Counted from the first letter of the stretch, positions 18,791 through 28,965 are shown. The stretch is 64,000 nucleotides of DNA from Alloscardovia theropitheci (GCF_004332295.1 NZ_RXLP01000004.1:124001-188000), one strand, 5' to 3'. Notes: generated from the letters alone by a model not told the origin. Made by a program: numbers and translations.

Positions 18791-19900
18791 GTGACGAATT
18801 TGACGCAACATGATATTGACAAACGCCTTGAGGAAATTGTTAGTGCTGCCTGGGCTCATAACATGCAGCACTTCCCTGCTGTTACTGTGTCCGAGGTATC
18901 TAAAGTATTAGAATATGTTGGAAAACAGGCAGTTACGTCAAGTCGCGGAGGAAAGAGACTACGTGCTTTGCTTCTCCACGAAACCGCACACACCTTTGCT
19001 GAGAACACGCGCGATGTTATTTTCACGCAGGAGCATGAGCGGGCAATAATTGATCTCGCTGTAGCCATCGAAATATTCCAAACTGCTGCTCTTATCCACG
19101 ATGACATTATTGATGATGCCGATACACGTCGAGGCAAACCCTCCGCGCATCGAGCACTTGAAACGCATATGTCTAATAACCATCAAGGTTCAGGACTTGC
19201 TCTTATGCTAGGCGATTTATTAGCAACATTGAGTATCCGTACCGCTCACACAAGCAGTGATATTTTTTCTCAATCTTCCACTATCTTCCAAACGTTCCTT
19301 GATATGCACGATCAAGTAGAACTTGGACAAATTATGGATGTGTCCATGGAATCTCTTGATTTGGACCACTGCGATAAATTAGAAGAGTCAATTACCGCCA
19401 CTTATATCAATAAAACAGCGAGTTATACTACGGTAGCACCATTAGAAATTGGCTTGCTTGCTAGTGAGAGTTTGCAAGGCATCGAATCCGCCCATTCTGT
19501 AGCTTTAAGTGCTGGTCAAAAACTTGGAATTGCATTCCAAATACACGATGATTTGATTGATCTGATTTCGAATCCTGAGCAAACAGGAAAACCCGTTGGC
19601 GGTGATATTCGTGAGGGCAAGCGCACGTATATACTTGCTCAAGCTCTCAAATTAGCTAATTCAACTCAACGCGATTATCTCATTCACAGCTATCTTGATA
19701 ATGAAATTCGTACTCAGAGTCAGATTGACCATATACGCGATATCTTTATCTCCTCGGGTGCTATTGAAGCAAGTATCACTGCAGTTGATGAATTATGGAA
19801 TAGTGCTGCTCAAGAAATTCTTGCATTATGTATGGCATGCGATATATCGCCAGAAATGACACAGAATTACCTTCACACATGTCAACGTTTCGTCGCGTGA
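18791..19900 (+). CDS. Trans-polyprenyl diphosphate synthase
   Basis: Extends allylic diphosphates with isopentenyl diphosphate to make a polyprenyl chain (geranylgeranyl or longer), likely for lipid carriers. Both Asp-rich motifs are visible: the first at LIHDDIIDDADTRRGKPSAHR and the second at QIHDDLIDLI, with GGKRLRALLLHE before the first as the substrate-binding helix region. The start chosen is GTG 18791, giving 369 residues; the open frame extends 31 codons further upstream, but that extension (CVAQIRSTIS...) does not look like this family. Sixteen bases separate its stop from the kinase ATG, suggesting an operon. Chain length cannot be read reliably. Confidence 0.88.
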   Translation: MTNLTQHDIDKRLEEIVSAAWAHNMQHFPAVTVSEVSKVLEYVGKQAVTSSRGGKRLRALLLHETAHTFAENTRDVIFTQEHERAIIDLAVAIEIFQTAALIHDDIIDDADTRRGKPSAHRALETHMSNNHQGSGLALMLGDLLATLSIRTAHTSSDIFSQSSTIFQTFLDMHDQVELGQIMDVSMESLDLDHCDKLEESITATYINKTASYTTVAPLEIGLLASESLQGIESAHSVALSAGQKLGIAFQIHDDLIDLISNPEQTGKPVGGDIREGKRTYILAQALKLANSTQRDYLIHSYLDNEIRTQSQIDHIRDIFISSGAIEASITAVDELWNSAAQEILALCMACDISPEMTQNYLHTCQRFVA

Positions 19901-19916
19901 GGTTAGACTAATCATT

Positions 19917-21890
19917 ATGGCATCATCAACCGTCGGATTCATTCACCAAACTCTAGATAACCGCTATTTCATCAATCATAAAATTGCCGAGGGCGGCATG
20001 GCTAGTGTGTATGAGGCCACCGATCAACGCTTGAACAAACGTGTAGCAATTAAGATAATGCATACTTCTCTTGCATTTTCTCGAAACAGTGAGCAGTATA
20101 TTGAGCGTTTTCATCGTGAAGCATTATCTGCCGCATCTCTTGATAACCCACATATTGTTCATGTCTACGATGCCGGCGATATTGATGCAATTGGCTATAT
20201 CGTTATGGAATACGTCGATGGCACTAACCTTCGCTCAGTGATGAATGAGAAAAAGTATTTTAGTGTTAACGATACTATCCGCATTATTTCACAGATTCTT
20301 GATGGTCTCGCTGATGCGCATGATCATAATATTATTCATCGTGATATTAAGCCAGAAAATATCATGATTAATACTCGTGGTGAAGTTCAAATCGCCGATT
20401 TTGGTTTAGCTAAGCATACTGATAACGCAACTGTTGCTCCTACGGGTATGTTCATGGGAACAACCACGTATATAGCTCCAGAAACTGCTTCAGATAACAC
20501 GTCCTTGCCTGCTTCCGATTTGTACTCGGTGGGACTTATCGCATGGGAAATGCTTATGGGCAGGCCTCCTTTTGCTTCTGATAATCCAGTAGCTGAAGTT
20601 TTTAAGCACGTTAACGAAGACGTGCCTACACTCAGATCCGTTACATCTATCTTTCCGCAGCAATTGAGCGATTTTATCTCTGAGCTTACTCAGCGAAATT
20701 ATTCTAAACGCCCGTCGACAGCTCGCATAGCTCTGGATAATCTGACTCGTATATCCAACTCTTTATCTGATGCCCAGAAATCCATAACTTTGGATGATAC
20801 GCATCTACCAGCTTCTCGCATGGTACGAAGTTCATCTCATACATACAAAGATGGAAACGTTCCACCCCCACCTATTAGCACACATACTACTGCAAAATCA
20901 CCAATCCTCAGATGGTTTAAAAATCATCAGTTAACGGCGTTAGTCACAGCTGTAATCGCGGTTATCCTAGTTATTGCCGGTGGCGTCGCTTGGTGGAATT
21001 CTTTTGGACCCGGGAGCTATTATGAATTACCTCAAGCTCACGATGTCACATGTACTGAAAGCACTCCTTGTACTGTAACAAATGCAGACGCGGCTGCCTA
21101 TCAAAAGCAGCTTGCTGATGCTGATATTCCGTTTACTACGCAAGTTTCATACAGTGACACTGTGAAAAAAGGTAAAATCATATCGACAACGCCATCGGTT
21201 GTAGGTAGTCACATCTCAAAATCGAATGGTTCCGTATCCATTATTATTTCTTCTGGAATTGAAAAGATACGTATACCATCCGATATTCTTGATTCATCTA
21301 CCAATAATGGGAAGCAACCACTCAAAGCGCTAAAGAATGCTGGATTTATCAATGTGAAGCATTCTGCAGATAATGACCAATATTCTCTGACTGTGCCTCA
21401 AGGCTCAGCTATTTCCATAAATCCAAAGCCTGGAACTCGTGTGAATCACAATGCGGAAATAACGGTAATCCTTTCACAAGGCTTAAAACCGGTAACTATG
21501 CCTGATGTTACAGGCCTTAGCCGAGCTGATGCTTTATCATCTCTTAATGAGCTCAATCTCAAGGTCACCGTTCGTGAAGAATATTCATCATCCGTAGATG
21601 CAGGCAAGGTTATCTCTCAATCAGAAGAAGATGGTACAAAGCTTCATTGGAATGATAAGGTGCTTATTACGATTTCAAAGGGCGCCCGATCTGTAACAAT
21701 TCCTGACGTTCGCGGTATGACATTATCTCGCGCTCGTACCACTTTGGAGGATTTAGGACTAAAAGTCTCTGTAACTGAGCGTGGCGGTGACACCGTTGAT
21801 AAACAGTCACTCTCTCCAGGCGAGATAATCTCTGTTATTGATGAAAAGGGCAACCATACACGGATTACCCTTACGACGACAAAACGTTAA
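19917..21890 (+). CDS. pknB: PASTA-domain Ser/Thr protein kinase (PknB/StkP type)
   Basis: A membrane receptor-like kinase that senses muropeptides or lipid II and controls cell-wall growth and division in Gram-positives. The 657-residue protein has a kinase domain (about 15-285). Its features are the Gly loop AEGGMASVYE (24-33), catalytic Lys46 (VAIKIM), HRDIKPEN (about 141), DFGLA (about 160) and an activation loop with TTTYIAPE. A disordered juxtamembrane stretch follows, then a single membrane helix (about 338-360, LVTAVIAVILVIAGGVAWW) and four extracellular PASTA-like units to the end. The third (TMPDVTGLSRADALSSLNEL) and fourth (TIPDVRGMTLSRARTTLEDL) are clear, while the first two are degenerate. 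Likely co-transcribed with the synthase upstream. Confidence 0.93.
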   Translation: MASSTVGFIHQTLDNRYFINHKIAEGGMASVYEATDQRLNKRVAIKIMHTSLAFSRNSEQYIERFHREALSAASLDNPHIVHVYDAGDIDAIGYIVMEYVDGTNLRSVMNEKKYFSVNDTIRIISQILDGLADAHDHNIIHRDIKPENIMINTRGEVQIADFGLAKHTDNATVAPTGMFMGTTTYIAPETASDNTSLPASDLYSVGLIAWEMLMGRPPFASDNPVAEVFKHVNEDVPTLRSVTSIFPQQLSDFISELTQRNYSKRPSTARIALDNLTRISNSLSDAQKSITLDDTHLPASRMVRSSSHTYKDGNVPPPPISTHTTAKSPILRWFKNHQLTALVTAVIAVILVIAGGVAWWNSFGPGSYYELPQAHDVTCTESTPCTVTNADAAAYQKQLADADIPFTTQVSYSDTVKKGKIISTTPSVVGSHISKSNGSVSIIISSGIEKIRIPSDILDSSTNNGKQPLKALKNAGFINVKHSADNDQYSLTVPQGSAISINPKPGTRVNHNAEITVILSQGLKPVTMPDVTGLSRADALSSLNELNLKVTVREEYSSSVDAGKVISQSEEDGTKLHWNDKVLITISKGARSVTIPDVRGMTLSRARTTLEDLGLKVSVTERGGDTVDKQSLSPGEIISVIDEKGNHTRITLTTTKR

Positions 21891-21893
21891 TGT

Positions 21894-21935
21894 AATTAAG
21901 AATTACTCGATTATCAATTAATTCTTAATTATTTT
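21894..21935 (+). terminator. Terminator of the kinase gene
   Basis: AATTAAGAATTA (21894-21905) pairs with TAATTCTTAATT (21919-21930), followed by ATTTT. The 3' arm overlaps the stop codon of the convergent acyltransferase gene. Confidence 0.75.
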
Positions 21936-22644
21936 CCACGGTTGCCCCTCCCTCGTTATCGCTCTCTTTCTGCGCAAGAAGTTTCTTCGCTTCCTGAGCG
22001 TACATATCAACGTATTCTTGACCACTAAGCATTTGAATACGCTTCATGAGTTCATCTGTCAATTCACGAATTTCTTCGCGGGTTATATCCGTAATATCTT
22101 TTTTCTCAACGTTTATTGGCTCACCGTATACACATGTAACGCTTCCCTTTTGCGGAATTACCTGACCAGGTTTTTGAAGTTCGCGAGTTCCAATAAGAGC
22201 CGTAGGGATAATTGGGCTTCCGGTTTCTAAGGCAAGACGAGCGATTCCTGTATGCCCACGATACAAACGACCATCAGGACTACGAGTTCCTTCAGGATGA
22301 ATGCCGAACACCTTGCCAGACTCGAGAATTTCTTTCGCGGTTTCCATTGCTCCAGTAGCTTTATCGCCTCCAGAACGATCAACTGGAAATACTCCAACTG
22401 ATGTAAACCACCATTTCTTAAACCAGCCTTTGAAGCCCTTGCCAGTGAAGTAATCAGACTTCCCCATGAAATGAACCATGCGGGGGCTCGTCATAGGAAT
22501 GACAGCATCATCAATAACAGCCAAGTGATTCGCTGCAATGATTGCGGCACCAGTTTGAGGAATATTATCAGTTCCGATAGCAATCGGATTGAATCGTCTA
22601 CGTGCAATCCAGCCAAGACCTTTAACAAAAAACCAATACAACAT
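21925..22644 (-). CDS. plsC: 1-acyl-sn-glycerol-3-phosphate acyltransferase
   Basis: Adds the second acyl chain to lysophosphatidate in phospholipid synthesis. PlsC/LPLAT motifs are in order: NHLAVIDDAVIP (a variant NHxxxxD catalytic motif), GVFPVDRSGGDKATG, HPEGTRSPDG (EGTR box) and IIPTALIGTRELQKPG. The start is placed at the ATG 22644 (MLYWFFVKG), giving 239 residues, the usual size; the frame stays open upstream to 22800, but that would overlap the divergent gene by more than 100 bases and lacks family similarity. No strong ribosome site precedes 22644, so the start is somewhat uncertain. The C-terminal 30 residues are charged. Confidence 0.9.
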   Translation of the reverse strand: MLYWFFVKGLGWIARRRFNPIAIGTDNIPQTGAAIIAANHLAVIDDAVIPMTSPRMVHFMGKSDYFTGKGFKGWFKKWWFTSVGVFPVDRSGGDKATGAMETAKEILESGKVFGIHPEGTRSPDGRLYRGHTGIARLALETGSPIIPTALIGTRELQKPGQVIPQKGSVTCVYGEPINVEKKDITDITREEIRELTDELMKRIQMLSGQEYVDMYAQEAKKLLAQKESDNEGGATVENN

Positions 22645-22674
22645 GCAGGGCTCACAATCTCGTAGAATGGATAT

Positions 22675-23211
22675 ATGACTAATGATAACCTTAGCAAATC
22701 TCATGACGACGCGTGGAACGATTTCATAAATGGACACGATGAAGAACTTTCGTCTATAGAAAACTCTCGTGCGGCCAAAAAATTCGAGAGGAAGGCTCAA
22801 CGTGCCGATGCCAAAGTTAGACGTGATGAAGAAAAACGGATTAGAACAGAAGAAAAATTCGCAGTAAGCGATTTTGATAAGAGTGTTTTTGGAAAATCAC
22901 AATCCAATCCTCGCGGTTTTTCTTCTTCTTGGCTAGATGTTGATGAGGCGAGCAATCATTTTCAACCTCCTCAGTTTGAAGAATCTCCAATCCCTAGGAG
23001 TACCGTCATAGGCGCTCTCCTTTTCATAATCGGAATTGTCGGAGTATTCGTATCCTTATTTTTCCTTAGTTTCAATGGTTTTGTCGGTATGCTAAGTTTC
23101 ATTGTTCTCCTTGTAGGCTTAGCCATACTACTTTCTGTACGTAGTCCTCGCGCAGCTGGGAACTCGAATGGCTCTTCTCATACGAATTTCCCGGATAGAG
23201 CTCAAATTTAG
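22675..23211 (+). CDS. Hypothetical two-helix membrane protein
   Basis: A 178-residue protein. The first ~105 residues are hydrophilic with a charged coiled-coil stretch (KKFERKAQRADAKVRRDEEK) and then an SSWLDVDEASNHF segment. Two hydrophobic helices follow at about 109-131 (VIGALLFIIGIVGVFVSLFFL) and about 135-153 (FVGMLSFIVLLVGLAILLSV). The short tail is Asn/Ser-rich. A similar layout (long charged N-terminus plus two C-terminal membrane helices) is seen in small uncharacterised actinobacterial membrane proteins. Function not known. The ATG at 22675 has only a weak ribosome site (AATGGA); it is divergent from plsC. Confidence 0.75.
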   Translation: MTNDNLSKSHDDAWNDFINGHDEELSSIENSRAAKKFERKAQRADAKVRRDEEKRIRTEEKFAVSDFDKSVFGKSQSNPRGFSSSWLDVDEASNHFQPPQFEESPIPRSTVIGALLFIIGIVGVFVSLFFLSFNGFVGMLSFIVLLVGLAILLSVRSPRAAGNSNGSSHTNFPDRAQI

Positions 23212-23246
23212 GATAAACAGCGCATTCTTGCTAATCGCTATACCAT

Positions 23247-23290
23247 ATGGTTGTGGGGTGTTATCTCGATGGATAACACCCCACAACCAT
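23247..23290. terminator. Long perfect hairpin between convergent genes
   Basis: Nineteen bases (23247-23265) pair without a mismatch with 23272-23290, with a six-base loop (TCGATG). The stem starts ATGGTTGTGGGG. No T run lies on either side, so it may be a U-less bidirectional terminator between the membrane-protein gene and glucokinase. Confidence 0.75.
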
Positions 23291-23327
23291 GTACACAATA
23301 GTACGAATTATAAATCGCTAGTCTTCA

Positions 23328-24299
23328 CTACTTCTGGTACTCATCCTTATAGAAACGTAGAGCAAGATTAGCTGCACCAATTAAGCCAGCATCCTGACCT
23401 GCCGTCGCCGCCACAATTGGTGGATGAGGACGGTAAGCGCTTGCTTGCAGGAAACGAGAATAGTTATAGCGAGCAGGATCAAGAAGGATATCTCCTACAG
23501 CAACTACTCCACCACCGATAACGTAAATATCTGGATCCAGTACAGCACTAATAGCAGCCATCGTGCGGCCTAACCATTCACCAATCTTATTGAAGGCATA
23601 CAAACTAATCGCATCGCCCTCTTCAGCTGCTTTAGATACCATCTTTCCACGCAATTCGTAAATATCTCCACCACACATATCGAGAAGACGCTTTGCATCT
23701 TGTGGACGACGACGAATTGCTGAACGCGCGAAACGTTCAAGAGCATTTCCAGATGTATAACGCTCAGCACAACCACGCAAACCGCATCCACAAGTATCGC
23801 CATCAGATACCATAGGCAAATGACCAAGTTCAGCAGCCATACCATATGAGCCACGGAAAAGCTCACCATCGATAACGATTGCTCCACCAAGACCTGTTCC
23901 TACGGTCAAAGCAACCATATTCTTGTGTCCCTTGCCAGCACCATGGACGAACTCGCCCCAGCCTGCACAGTTTGCATCATTTTCTACTACTACTGGTGCT
24001 TTGTGATCGATAAGAGCTTCAATACGGTCAGCAAGCGGATAATTTACCCATCCACTAATATTTGCTGCGAAGCTAATAGTACGATGGTCTTCCTTCACAT
24101 TACCTGCTGCAGAAATACCAATAGCAACGATATCATTAAAAGATTTTGAGGCTTCAAGATAAAGATTCGCAATGTGCTCATCAATGAGTTCTGCTTCACC
24201 TGGGGTTGGTACTGTCCACTGGCGTACGATTACATCATTATCATCGCACACGCCTACAGCGATTTTTGTACCACCGATATCTACTGCCAAAGAATGCAT
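23328..24299 (-). CDS. glk: ROK-family glucokinase
   Basis: Phosphorylates glucose with ATP to glucose 6-phosphate, feeding the bifid shunt. The 323-residue protein has the ATPase phosphate-1 motif LAVDIGGTKIAVGV at the N-terminus, ENDANCAGWGEFVHGAGKG (the ROK Asp base), TVGTGLGGAI, and the zinc-binding CGCGLRGCAER. The start is ATG 24299, with GGAGGA correctly spaced; the frame extends 12 more codons upstream (MSMAKSLLNGGR), but the ribosome site lies inside that extension, so it is excluded. Glucokinase is the likely substrate call, although ROK kinases of other hexoses look alike. Confidence 0.87.
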   Translation of the reverse strand: MHSLAVDIGGTKIAVGVCDDNDVIVRQWTVPTPGEAELIDEHIANLYLEASKSFNDIVAIGISAAGNVKEDHRTISFAANISGWVNYPLADRIEALIDHKAPVVVENDANCAGWGEFVHGAGKGHKNMVALTVGTGLGGAIVIDGELFRGSYGMAAELGHLPMVSDGDTCGCGLRGCAERYTSGNALERFARSAIRRRPQDAKRLLDMCGGDIYELRGKMVSKAAEEGDAISLYAFNKIGEWLGRTMAAISAVLDPDIYVIGGGVVAVGDILLDPARYNYSRFLQASAYRPHPPIVAATAGQDAGLIGAANLALRFYKDEYQK

Positions 24300-24511
24300 T
24301 CTTCCTCCGTTCAATAGGCTTTTCGCCATACTCACAAAACTTTAACACGAATACTAGGCTTACGACACGTTGCTCATGCTAATTTACGCTATTTTCGGCA
24401 TTTATGACTTTAATTTACTTATAATTGATTTTATTTTCGCTCTAGCCCATTTCTATCTCATTACATTTAGATGCGACGGGACTAATCACACGGGACAAAT
24501 ATCTTCATAAA

Positions 24512-24557
24512 ATATATAAAGGAAGAAGCGGAGAAACTAGCTTCTTCCTTTATATAT
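24512..24557 (-). terminator. Hairpin terminator of secA
   Basis: Eighteen bases (24512-24529, ending GGAAGAAGC) pair perfectly with 24540-24557, with a ten-base loop. On the minus strand, ATTTTATG follows, giving a modest T run. It lies 32 bases after the secA stop. Confidence 0.8.
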
Positions 24558-24589
24558 CAAGCTATGCCATTACATCAGTAAGCAGTATA

Positions 24590-27472
24590 TTACTTCTCAT
24601 TCTTTCCATGGCACATCTTGTACTTACGACCAGAACCGCAAGGGCAAGGAGCATTCTTAGGTGTGCCTTCGAATACGCGACCGTCAGACCATGGACTATG
24701 CAGTTCTTCGCTCTTAGGACGCTTATTAGCAGGAACCTTACCCTCTGCGTGGCTAATTGGGGCAGCACCAGTTACATGACCTTCGTAAGAGCGAGAAACA
24801 GATTCCTCACCATCAGCATCTTCAGAAGAGTCATTGTCACCGTCTTGATCATCTAATTCTTCATCTGCGTCGTCATCTGATTCAGCAATGCTTCGAGCAT
24901 CGCCAGATTCATCTGGTGCTGAATAACTCAAAGTCTGCTCAGATTGAGCTTCTTCTTCGCTAGCTTCGCGCGCAATCTGCTCCAAATCAATATTGAAGAG
25001 AAGTTGTACAACGTCTTCCTTAATTGATTCAACCATCGAGTTATACATTTGGTATCCCTCGCGTTGATATTCAACTAATGGATCACGCTGTCCCATTCCA
25101 CGCAGACCGATACCGTCCTTGAGATAATCCATTTCATACAAATGTTCACGCCACTTGCGATCCATAACCGCAAGAACAACACGCCTTTCGATTGAACGCA
25201 TAGCGTGTGCGCCAACAAGTTTTTCGTTCTCATCATAGAGGGCATCTAGACGCTCAGAAATCAATTCCACAAGCTTCGTGCGAGCCTTATCACCTTTAAG
25301 CTTGCCGAGTTTCTCCAAAATTTCTGATTCATCAAAATCGACATCAACAATTGAAGACAAAGCTTTCCACAAATCTTTAAGATCCCACTTCGCTGGTGAA
25401 TCTACACCCTTAGTAGCACCTGCGACATATGAATTCACGACATCATGAATGAATCGCTTCACGTCATCAGAGATGTCAGCACCCTTAAGAACTGCCTGAC
25501 GTTCAGAATAGACAACAGTACGCTGCTTATTCATAACGTCGTCATACTTCAAAACATTCTTACGAGTTTCGAAGTTGCGAGATTCAACAGACTTTTGAGC
25601 AGTGCGGACACCATTTGACACACTTCGAGCCTCAATTGGTTCGCCCTCTGGATATCCAGCTGCCATGACTCGAGCAACAAGCTGGGTATTGAACAATCGC
25701 ATCAACTGATCTTCAAGAGACAAGTAGAAACGAGACTCACCTGGGTCACCCTGACGACCCGAACGTCCACGAAGCTGATTATCAATACGACGTGACTCAT
25801 GGCGTTCAGTACCGAGCACATACAGCCCGCCAAGTTCCTTAACTTCCTCGTGCTCATCCTTAGCCTGCTTACGCATTTCTTCGAGAGTTTCAGGCCATAG
25901 ACGTTCATAATCTTCAGGTGTATCTTCAGGTGAATAGCCTTGTGCCTTCAGCTTTGCATCAGCAAGGAATTCGACGTTTCCACCCAGCATAATATCTGTA
26001 CCGCGGCCAGCCATATTAGTAGCAACAGTAACTGCTCCCTTACGACCAGCTACTGCAACAACCGCAGCTTCAGCTTCGTTATGCTTCGCATTAAGAACCT
26101 TGTGAGGAATCTTAACCTGATCGAGCAATGTTGATACAAGTTCTGAAGATTCTACCGAAGATGTACCAAGCAAAATAGGCTGTCCCTTTTCATGACGTTC
26201 AGCAACGTCACGAACAATTGCAACCAACTTTTCTTTTTGTGTACGGAAAATCAAATCATCCTGATCCTTACGAATCATTGGACGATTTGTAGGAATTGGG
26301 ATAACGCCCAACTTATACGTATTCATAAACTCTGCAGCTTCAGTTTCTGCAGTACCAGTCATACCAGCAAGCTTGTCATACATGCGGAAGTAATTTTGCA
26401 AAGTAATCGTTGCAAATGTCTGATTCTCAGCTTGGACTTCAACGCCTTCTTTAGCTTCAATTGCTTGATGTAGACCCTCATTGTAACGACGACCATGAAG
26501 CATACGACCAGTATGTTCATCGACAATCAAGACTTCTCCACCTTGTACTACGTAATCCTTATCACGTACGAAAAGTTCTTTCGCGCGGATTGCGTTATTG
26601 AGGTAACCGATAAGAGCCGTGTTTGCTGGTTCATAAAGATTATCAATTCCAAGGAAGTCTTCAATCTTCGCGATACCAGAGTCGAGAATACCGATTACTT
26701 TCTTCTTCTCATCGACGTCATAGTCCTCATCACGATTGAGCTTCAATACGAGCTTGGCGAACTCACGATACCAGCGAGTAACATCGCCTTCTGCAGGGCC
26801 AGAGATAATCAATGGTGTACGAGCTTCATCGATAAGGATAGAATCAACCTCATCGACAATCGCGAAATAATGCTCACGTTGTACGAGATCAGCCTTATTC
26901 CATGCCATGTTATCGCGCAAATAGTCGAAGCCAAATTCATTATTGGTGCCGTATGTGATATCAGCGTTGTACTGCTTACGACGTTCAGCTGGACTTTGAT
27001 CAGTAAGAATGCATCCGACCTTCATGTCAAGGGCGCGGAAAACACGACCCATCAATTCAGACTGGTAATTAGCCAAATAATCGTTAACAGTAACAACATG
27101 AACGCCTTTACCTGCTAAAGCATTAAGATAGCTTGGCAGTGTTGCAACAAGGGTTTTTCCTTCACCAGTTCGCATTTCAGCAATGTTGCCCCAATGCAAC
27201 GCAGCACCACCCATAAGCTGAACATCGAAGTGGCGTTGTCCCAGAACTCGTTTTGCAGCTTCGCGAACAGTTGCAAACGCTTCAGGCATTAAATCATCTA
27301 GTGACTCACCATCAGCATAACGAGCCTTAAATTTCGCTGTTTGAGCTTTGAGCTCGGCGTCTGTAAGAGCGCTAATCTCTCCCTCAAGATCATTTACCTT
27401 ATCAGCCACAGCCTTGAGCTTTCGCAACTGTGCGCCTTCACCCATTCGCAAAGCTTTTTCAAGAATTGCCAC
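24590..27472 (-). CDS. secA: Preprotein translocase ATPase SecA
   Basis: Motor that pushes unfolded preproteins through SecYEG. At 960 residues it has all domains: DEAD motor with [14 protein letters not shown] (Walker A), [17 protein letters not shown] (Walker B), the preprotein cross-linking region, [17 protein letters not shown] and [20 protein letters not shown] in NBD2. An acidic low-complexity linker (about 860-920) precedes the C-terminal zinc motif [16 protein letters not shown], used for SecB/ribosome contacts. The start is GTG 27472, because AGGAGAG lies nine bases upstream; the longer frame (to 27493) would put that site inside the coding sequence. A single secA is visible here. 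Confidence 0.97.
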   Translation of the reverse strand: MAILEKALRMGEGAQLRKLKAVADKVNDLEGEISALTDAELKAQTAKFKARYADGESLDDLMPEAFATVREAAKRVLGQRHFDVQLMGGAALHWGNIAEMRTGEGKTLVATLPSYLNALAGKGVHVVTVNDYLANYQSELMGRVFRALDMKVGCILTDQSPAERRKQYNADITYGTNNEFGFDYLRDNMAWNKADLVQREHYFAIVDEVDSILIDEARTPLIISGPAEGDVTRWYREFAKLVLKLNRDEDYDVDEKKKVIGILDSGIAKIEDFLGIDNLYEPANTALIGYLNNAIRAKELFVRDKDYVVQGGEVLIVDEHTGRMLHGRRYNEGLHQAIEAKEGVEVQAENQTFATITLQNYFRMYDKLAGMTGTAETEAAEFMNTYKLGVIPIPTNRPMIRKDQDDLIFRTQKEKLVAIVRDVAERHEKGQPILLGTSSVESSELVSTLLDQVKIPHKVLNAKHNEAEAAVVAVAGRKGAVTVATNMAGRGTDIMLGGNVEFLADAKLKAQGYSPEDTPEDYERLWPETLEEMRKQAKDEHEEVKELGGLYVLGTERHESRRIDNQLRGRSGRQGDPGESRFYLSLEDQLMRLFNTQLVARVMAAGYPEGEPIEARSVSNGVRTAQKSVESRNFETRKNVLKYDDVMNKQRTVVYSERQAVLKGADISDDVKRFIHDVVNSYVAGATKGVDSPAKWDLKDLWKALSSIVDVDFDESEILEKLGKLKGDKARTKLVELISERLDALYDENEKLVGAHAMRSIERRVVLAVMDRKWREHLYEMDYLKDGIGLRGMGQRDPLVEYQREGYQMYNSMVESIKEDVVQLLFNIDLEQIAREASEEEAQSEQTLSYSAPDESGDARSIAESDDDADEELDDQDGDNDSSEDADGEESVSRSYEGHVTGAAPISHAEGKVPANKRPKSEELHSPWSDGRVFEGTPKNAPCPCGSGRKYKMCHGKNEK

Positions 27473-27569
27473 GTGTACTCTCCTATTTTCCACAATGTGG
27501 TTACGTTACAAACTTATCCAATAGTACGATAACGCAACGATAACAACGCCTATGTTCAGCGTTAAACAC

Positions 27570-27609
27570 AAAAATGAGGGGATACTCATGGAGAGTATCC
27601 CCACTTTTT
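27570..27609. terminator. Bidirectional terminator downstream of hpf
   Basis: GGGGATACTC (27578-27587) pairs with GAGTATCCCC (27593-27602). T-rich flanks lie on both strands: ACTTTTT after it on plus and TCATTTTTG on minus. It closes hpf and insulates it from secA. Confidence 0.9.
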
Positions 27610-27618
27610 GACTATCAG

Positions 27619-28266
27619 TTACAGATTTTTAGCGCGCTCAATTTCGAATACGCCATAACTCCAACCGTGACGACGGTATACAACCGATGGTCGATTCGTC
27701 TCACTATTAACGAACAGGAAGAAATCATGACCAATTAATTCCATTTCATACAATGCTTCATCAATGGTCATTGGCTCCGCGATATGTAGCTTACGACGAA
27801 TAACAATTGGTGAGTCGCCAACCTGAACCTCAACAGATTCGCCCGGCTCAAGGTCACCAGCAACCGCTTGAGAAGCTGTCTGAGGAACATATTCTTCCTC
27901 TTCGTGCACTTCTGGTTCAGCCTCTCCCAAATCTACAGGCTGAATTGATTCATAACCACGACGATGATCCTTACGGCGATCTCGTGTACGACGCAAACGC
28001 AAAGTCAGCTTATCGAGAGCCAAATCTAATGCACTCAAATCATCAATGCTAGAAGCTTCAGCACGAACCACTGTACTTCCAGCAATAACGGTGAGTTCCA
28101 CACGCATCGCAGTATCAGCCAATCGAGGATTTCCCTCATGAGAAAGAACCACCTGAATACGCTGAGTATCTGGTGCGATAGCAGTAACTCGATTCATTTT
28201 GCTTTCTACCACGTCACGGAACTTCTGCTTGATTTGTGTATGACGACCAGTTACCACGATTTCCAT
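27619..28266 (-). CDS. hpf: Ribosome hibernation promoting factor, long form
   Basis: Binds the 30S subunit and joins ribosomes into inactive 100S dimers in stationary phase or starvation. The 215-residue protein has the N-terminal RaiA/YfiA domain (residues 1-100; MEIVVTGRHTQIKQKFRDVV, with the basic DRRKDHRRG end). A variable acidic linker (about 110-150, VHEEEEYVPQ) follows, then the C-terminal dimerisation domain (RRKLHIAEPMTIDEALYEME, ending FEIERAKNL). This is the actinobacterial/firmicute long form. AAGGAGG precedes the ATG. Transcribed from its own region upstream of secA; the alarmone genes in the window fit the same starvation response. Confidence 0.95.
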   Translation of the reverse strand: MEIVVTGRHTQIKQKFRDVVESKMNRVTAIAPDTQRIQVVLSHEGNPRLADTAMRVELTVIAGSTVVRAEASSIDDLSALDLALDKLTLRLRRTRDRRKDHRRGYESIQPVDLGEAEPEVHEEEEYVPQTASQAVAGDLEPGESVEVQVGDSPIVIRRKLHIAEPMTIDEALYEMELIGHDFFLFVNSETNRPSVVYRRHGWSYGVFEIERAKNL

Positions 28267-28399
28267 GGCGACCTCCTTAAAATGAACCGCTAGACGTTAA
28301 CTTCCTTGCTAACGTACTTAAATTTTAACTCATAAAACTGAAAAATGCATTGCATTTCGCTGTGGATTTACTGAAAAAACCGTGGTAGCATTGAAGTTT

Positions 28400-28796
28400 G
28401 TGAGACCTTTGGGTGGCCGCGGTTTTATTTTATAATTCTGAGGAACTTCCGGGCTCCGTAGAGCACGATGGCGGATAACGTCCGCCCAGGGTAACCTGAG
28501 AGATAGCGCAACAGAGAATAGACCGCTCCATAATGCTTTGGATTTTGGAGTAAGGGTGAAACGGCGGTGTAAGAGACCACCGGATTGTTGGTAACATCAA
28601 TCGCATGGCAAGCCTCATCGGGAGCAAGGTCAAGTAGAATACATTGAAGCTGCTCGCTTAAGTATTCGGGTAGACTGCTAGAGCTTAATGGCAACATTAA
28701 GTCGAGATGGATGGTCACCCCTAGCGCATATATGCTTTTGCCTATATGACTGCTATCAAGCCGCTAGGACAGAACCCGGGGTATATAAGGTCTCAC
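28400..28796 (+). ncRNA. rnpB: RNase P catalytic RNA (type A)
   Basis: Ribozyme subunit that matures tRNA 5' ends with protein RnpA. Conserved elements are visible in order: GAGGAACTTCCGGGCTCC-like CR-I, AGGGTGAAACGG...GTAAGAGACCACCG (CR-II/III region), and a terminal GGACAGAACCCGGGGTATAT (CR-V). The ends GTGAGACCTT (28400-28409) and AAGGTCTCAC (28787-28796) form a perfect 10-bp P1 helix, so the borders are close to exact. Length (397 nt) fits a bacterial type A RNA. A candidate -10 TAGCAT lies at 28386-28391. A 97-codon ORF on the opposite strand (28425-28718) is a shadow of this RNA. Confidence 0.95.
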
Positions 28797-28934
28797 TTTA
28801 TTTATCTTTAGTCTTTAATATTTAGCGTCGTATGCTATTAGATTATCGTGCTGCATCACACTTATGATTTTCTCCGTTTAGCGATACTAGGCACGCATAT
28901 CATATTATTATTATCGATTTGAGTAGCTGATTAT

Positions 28935-28965
28935 CACATGCACGCGTACTACGTGTATGCATGTG
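28935..28965 (-). terminator. Hairpin downstream of recX
   Basis: CACATGCA (28935-28942) pairs with TGCATGTG (28958-28965), with a further partly paired inner stem (CGCG...CGTG). It follows recX by about 25 bases on the minus strand. No clear T run. Confidence 0.5.

Noticed and set aside
26495-27118. 207-codon plus-strand ORF under secA
   Set aside because: Shadow of secA; no ribosome site and no recognisable protein.
28425-28718. 97-codon minus-strand ORF between hpf and recX
   Set aside because: It lies within the RNase P RNA gene, lacks a ribosome site, and the plus-strand conserved RNA motifs explain the sequence.
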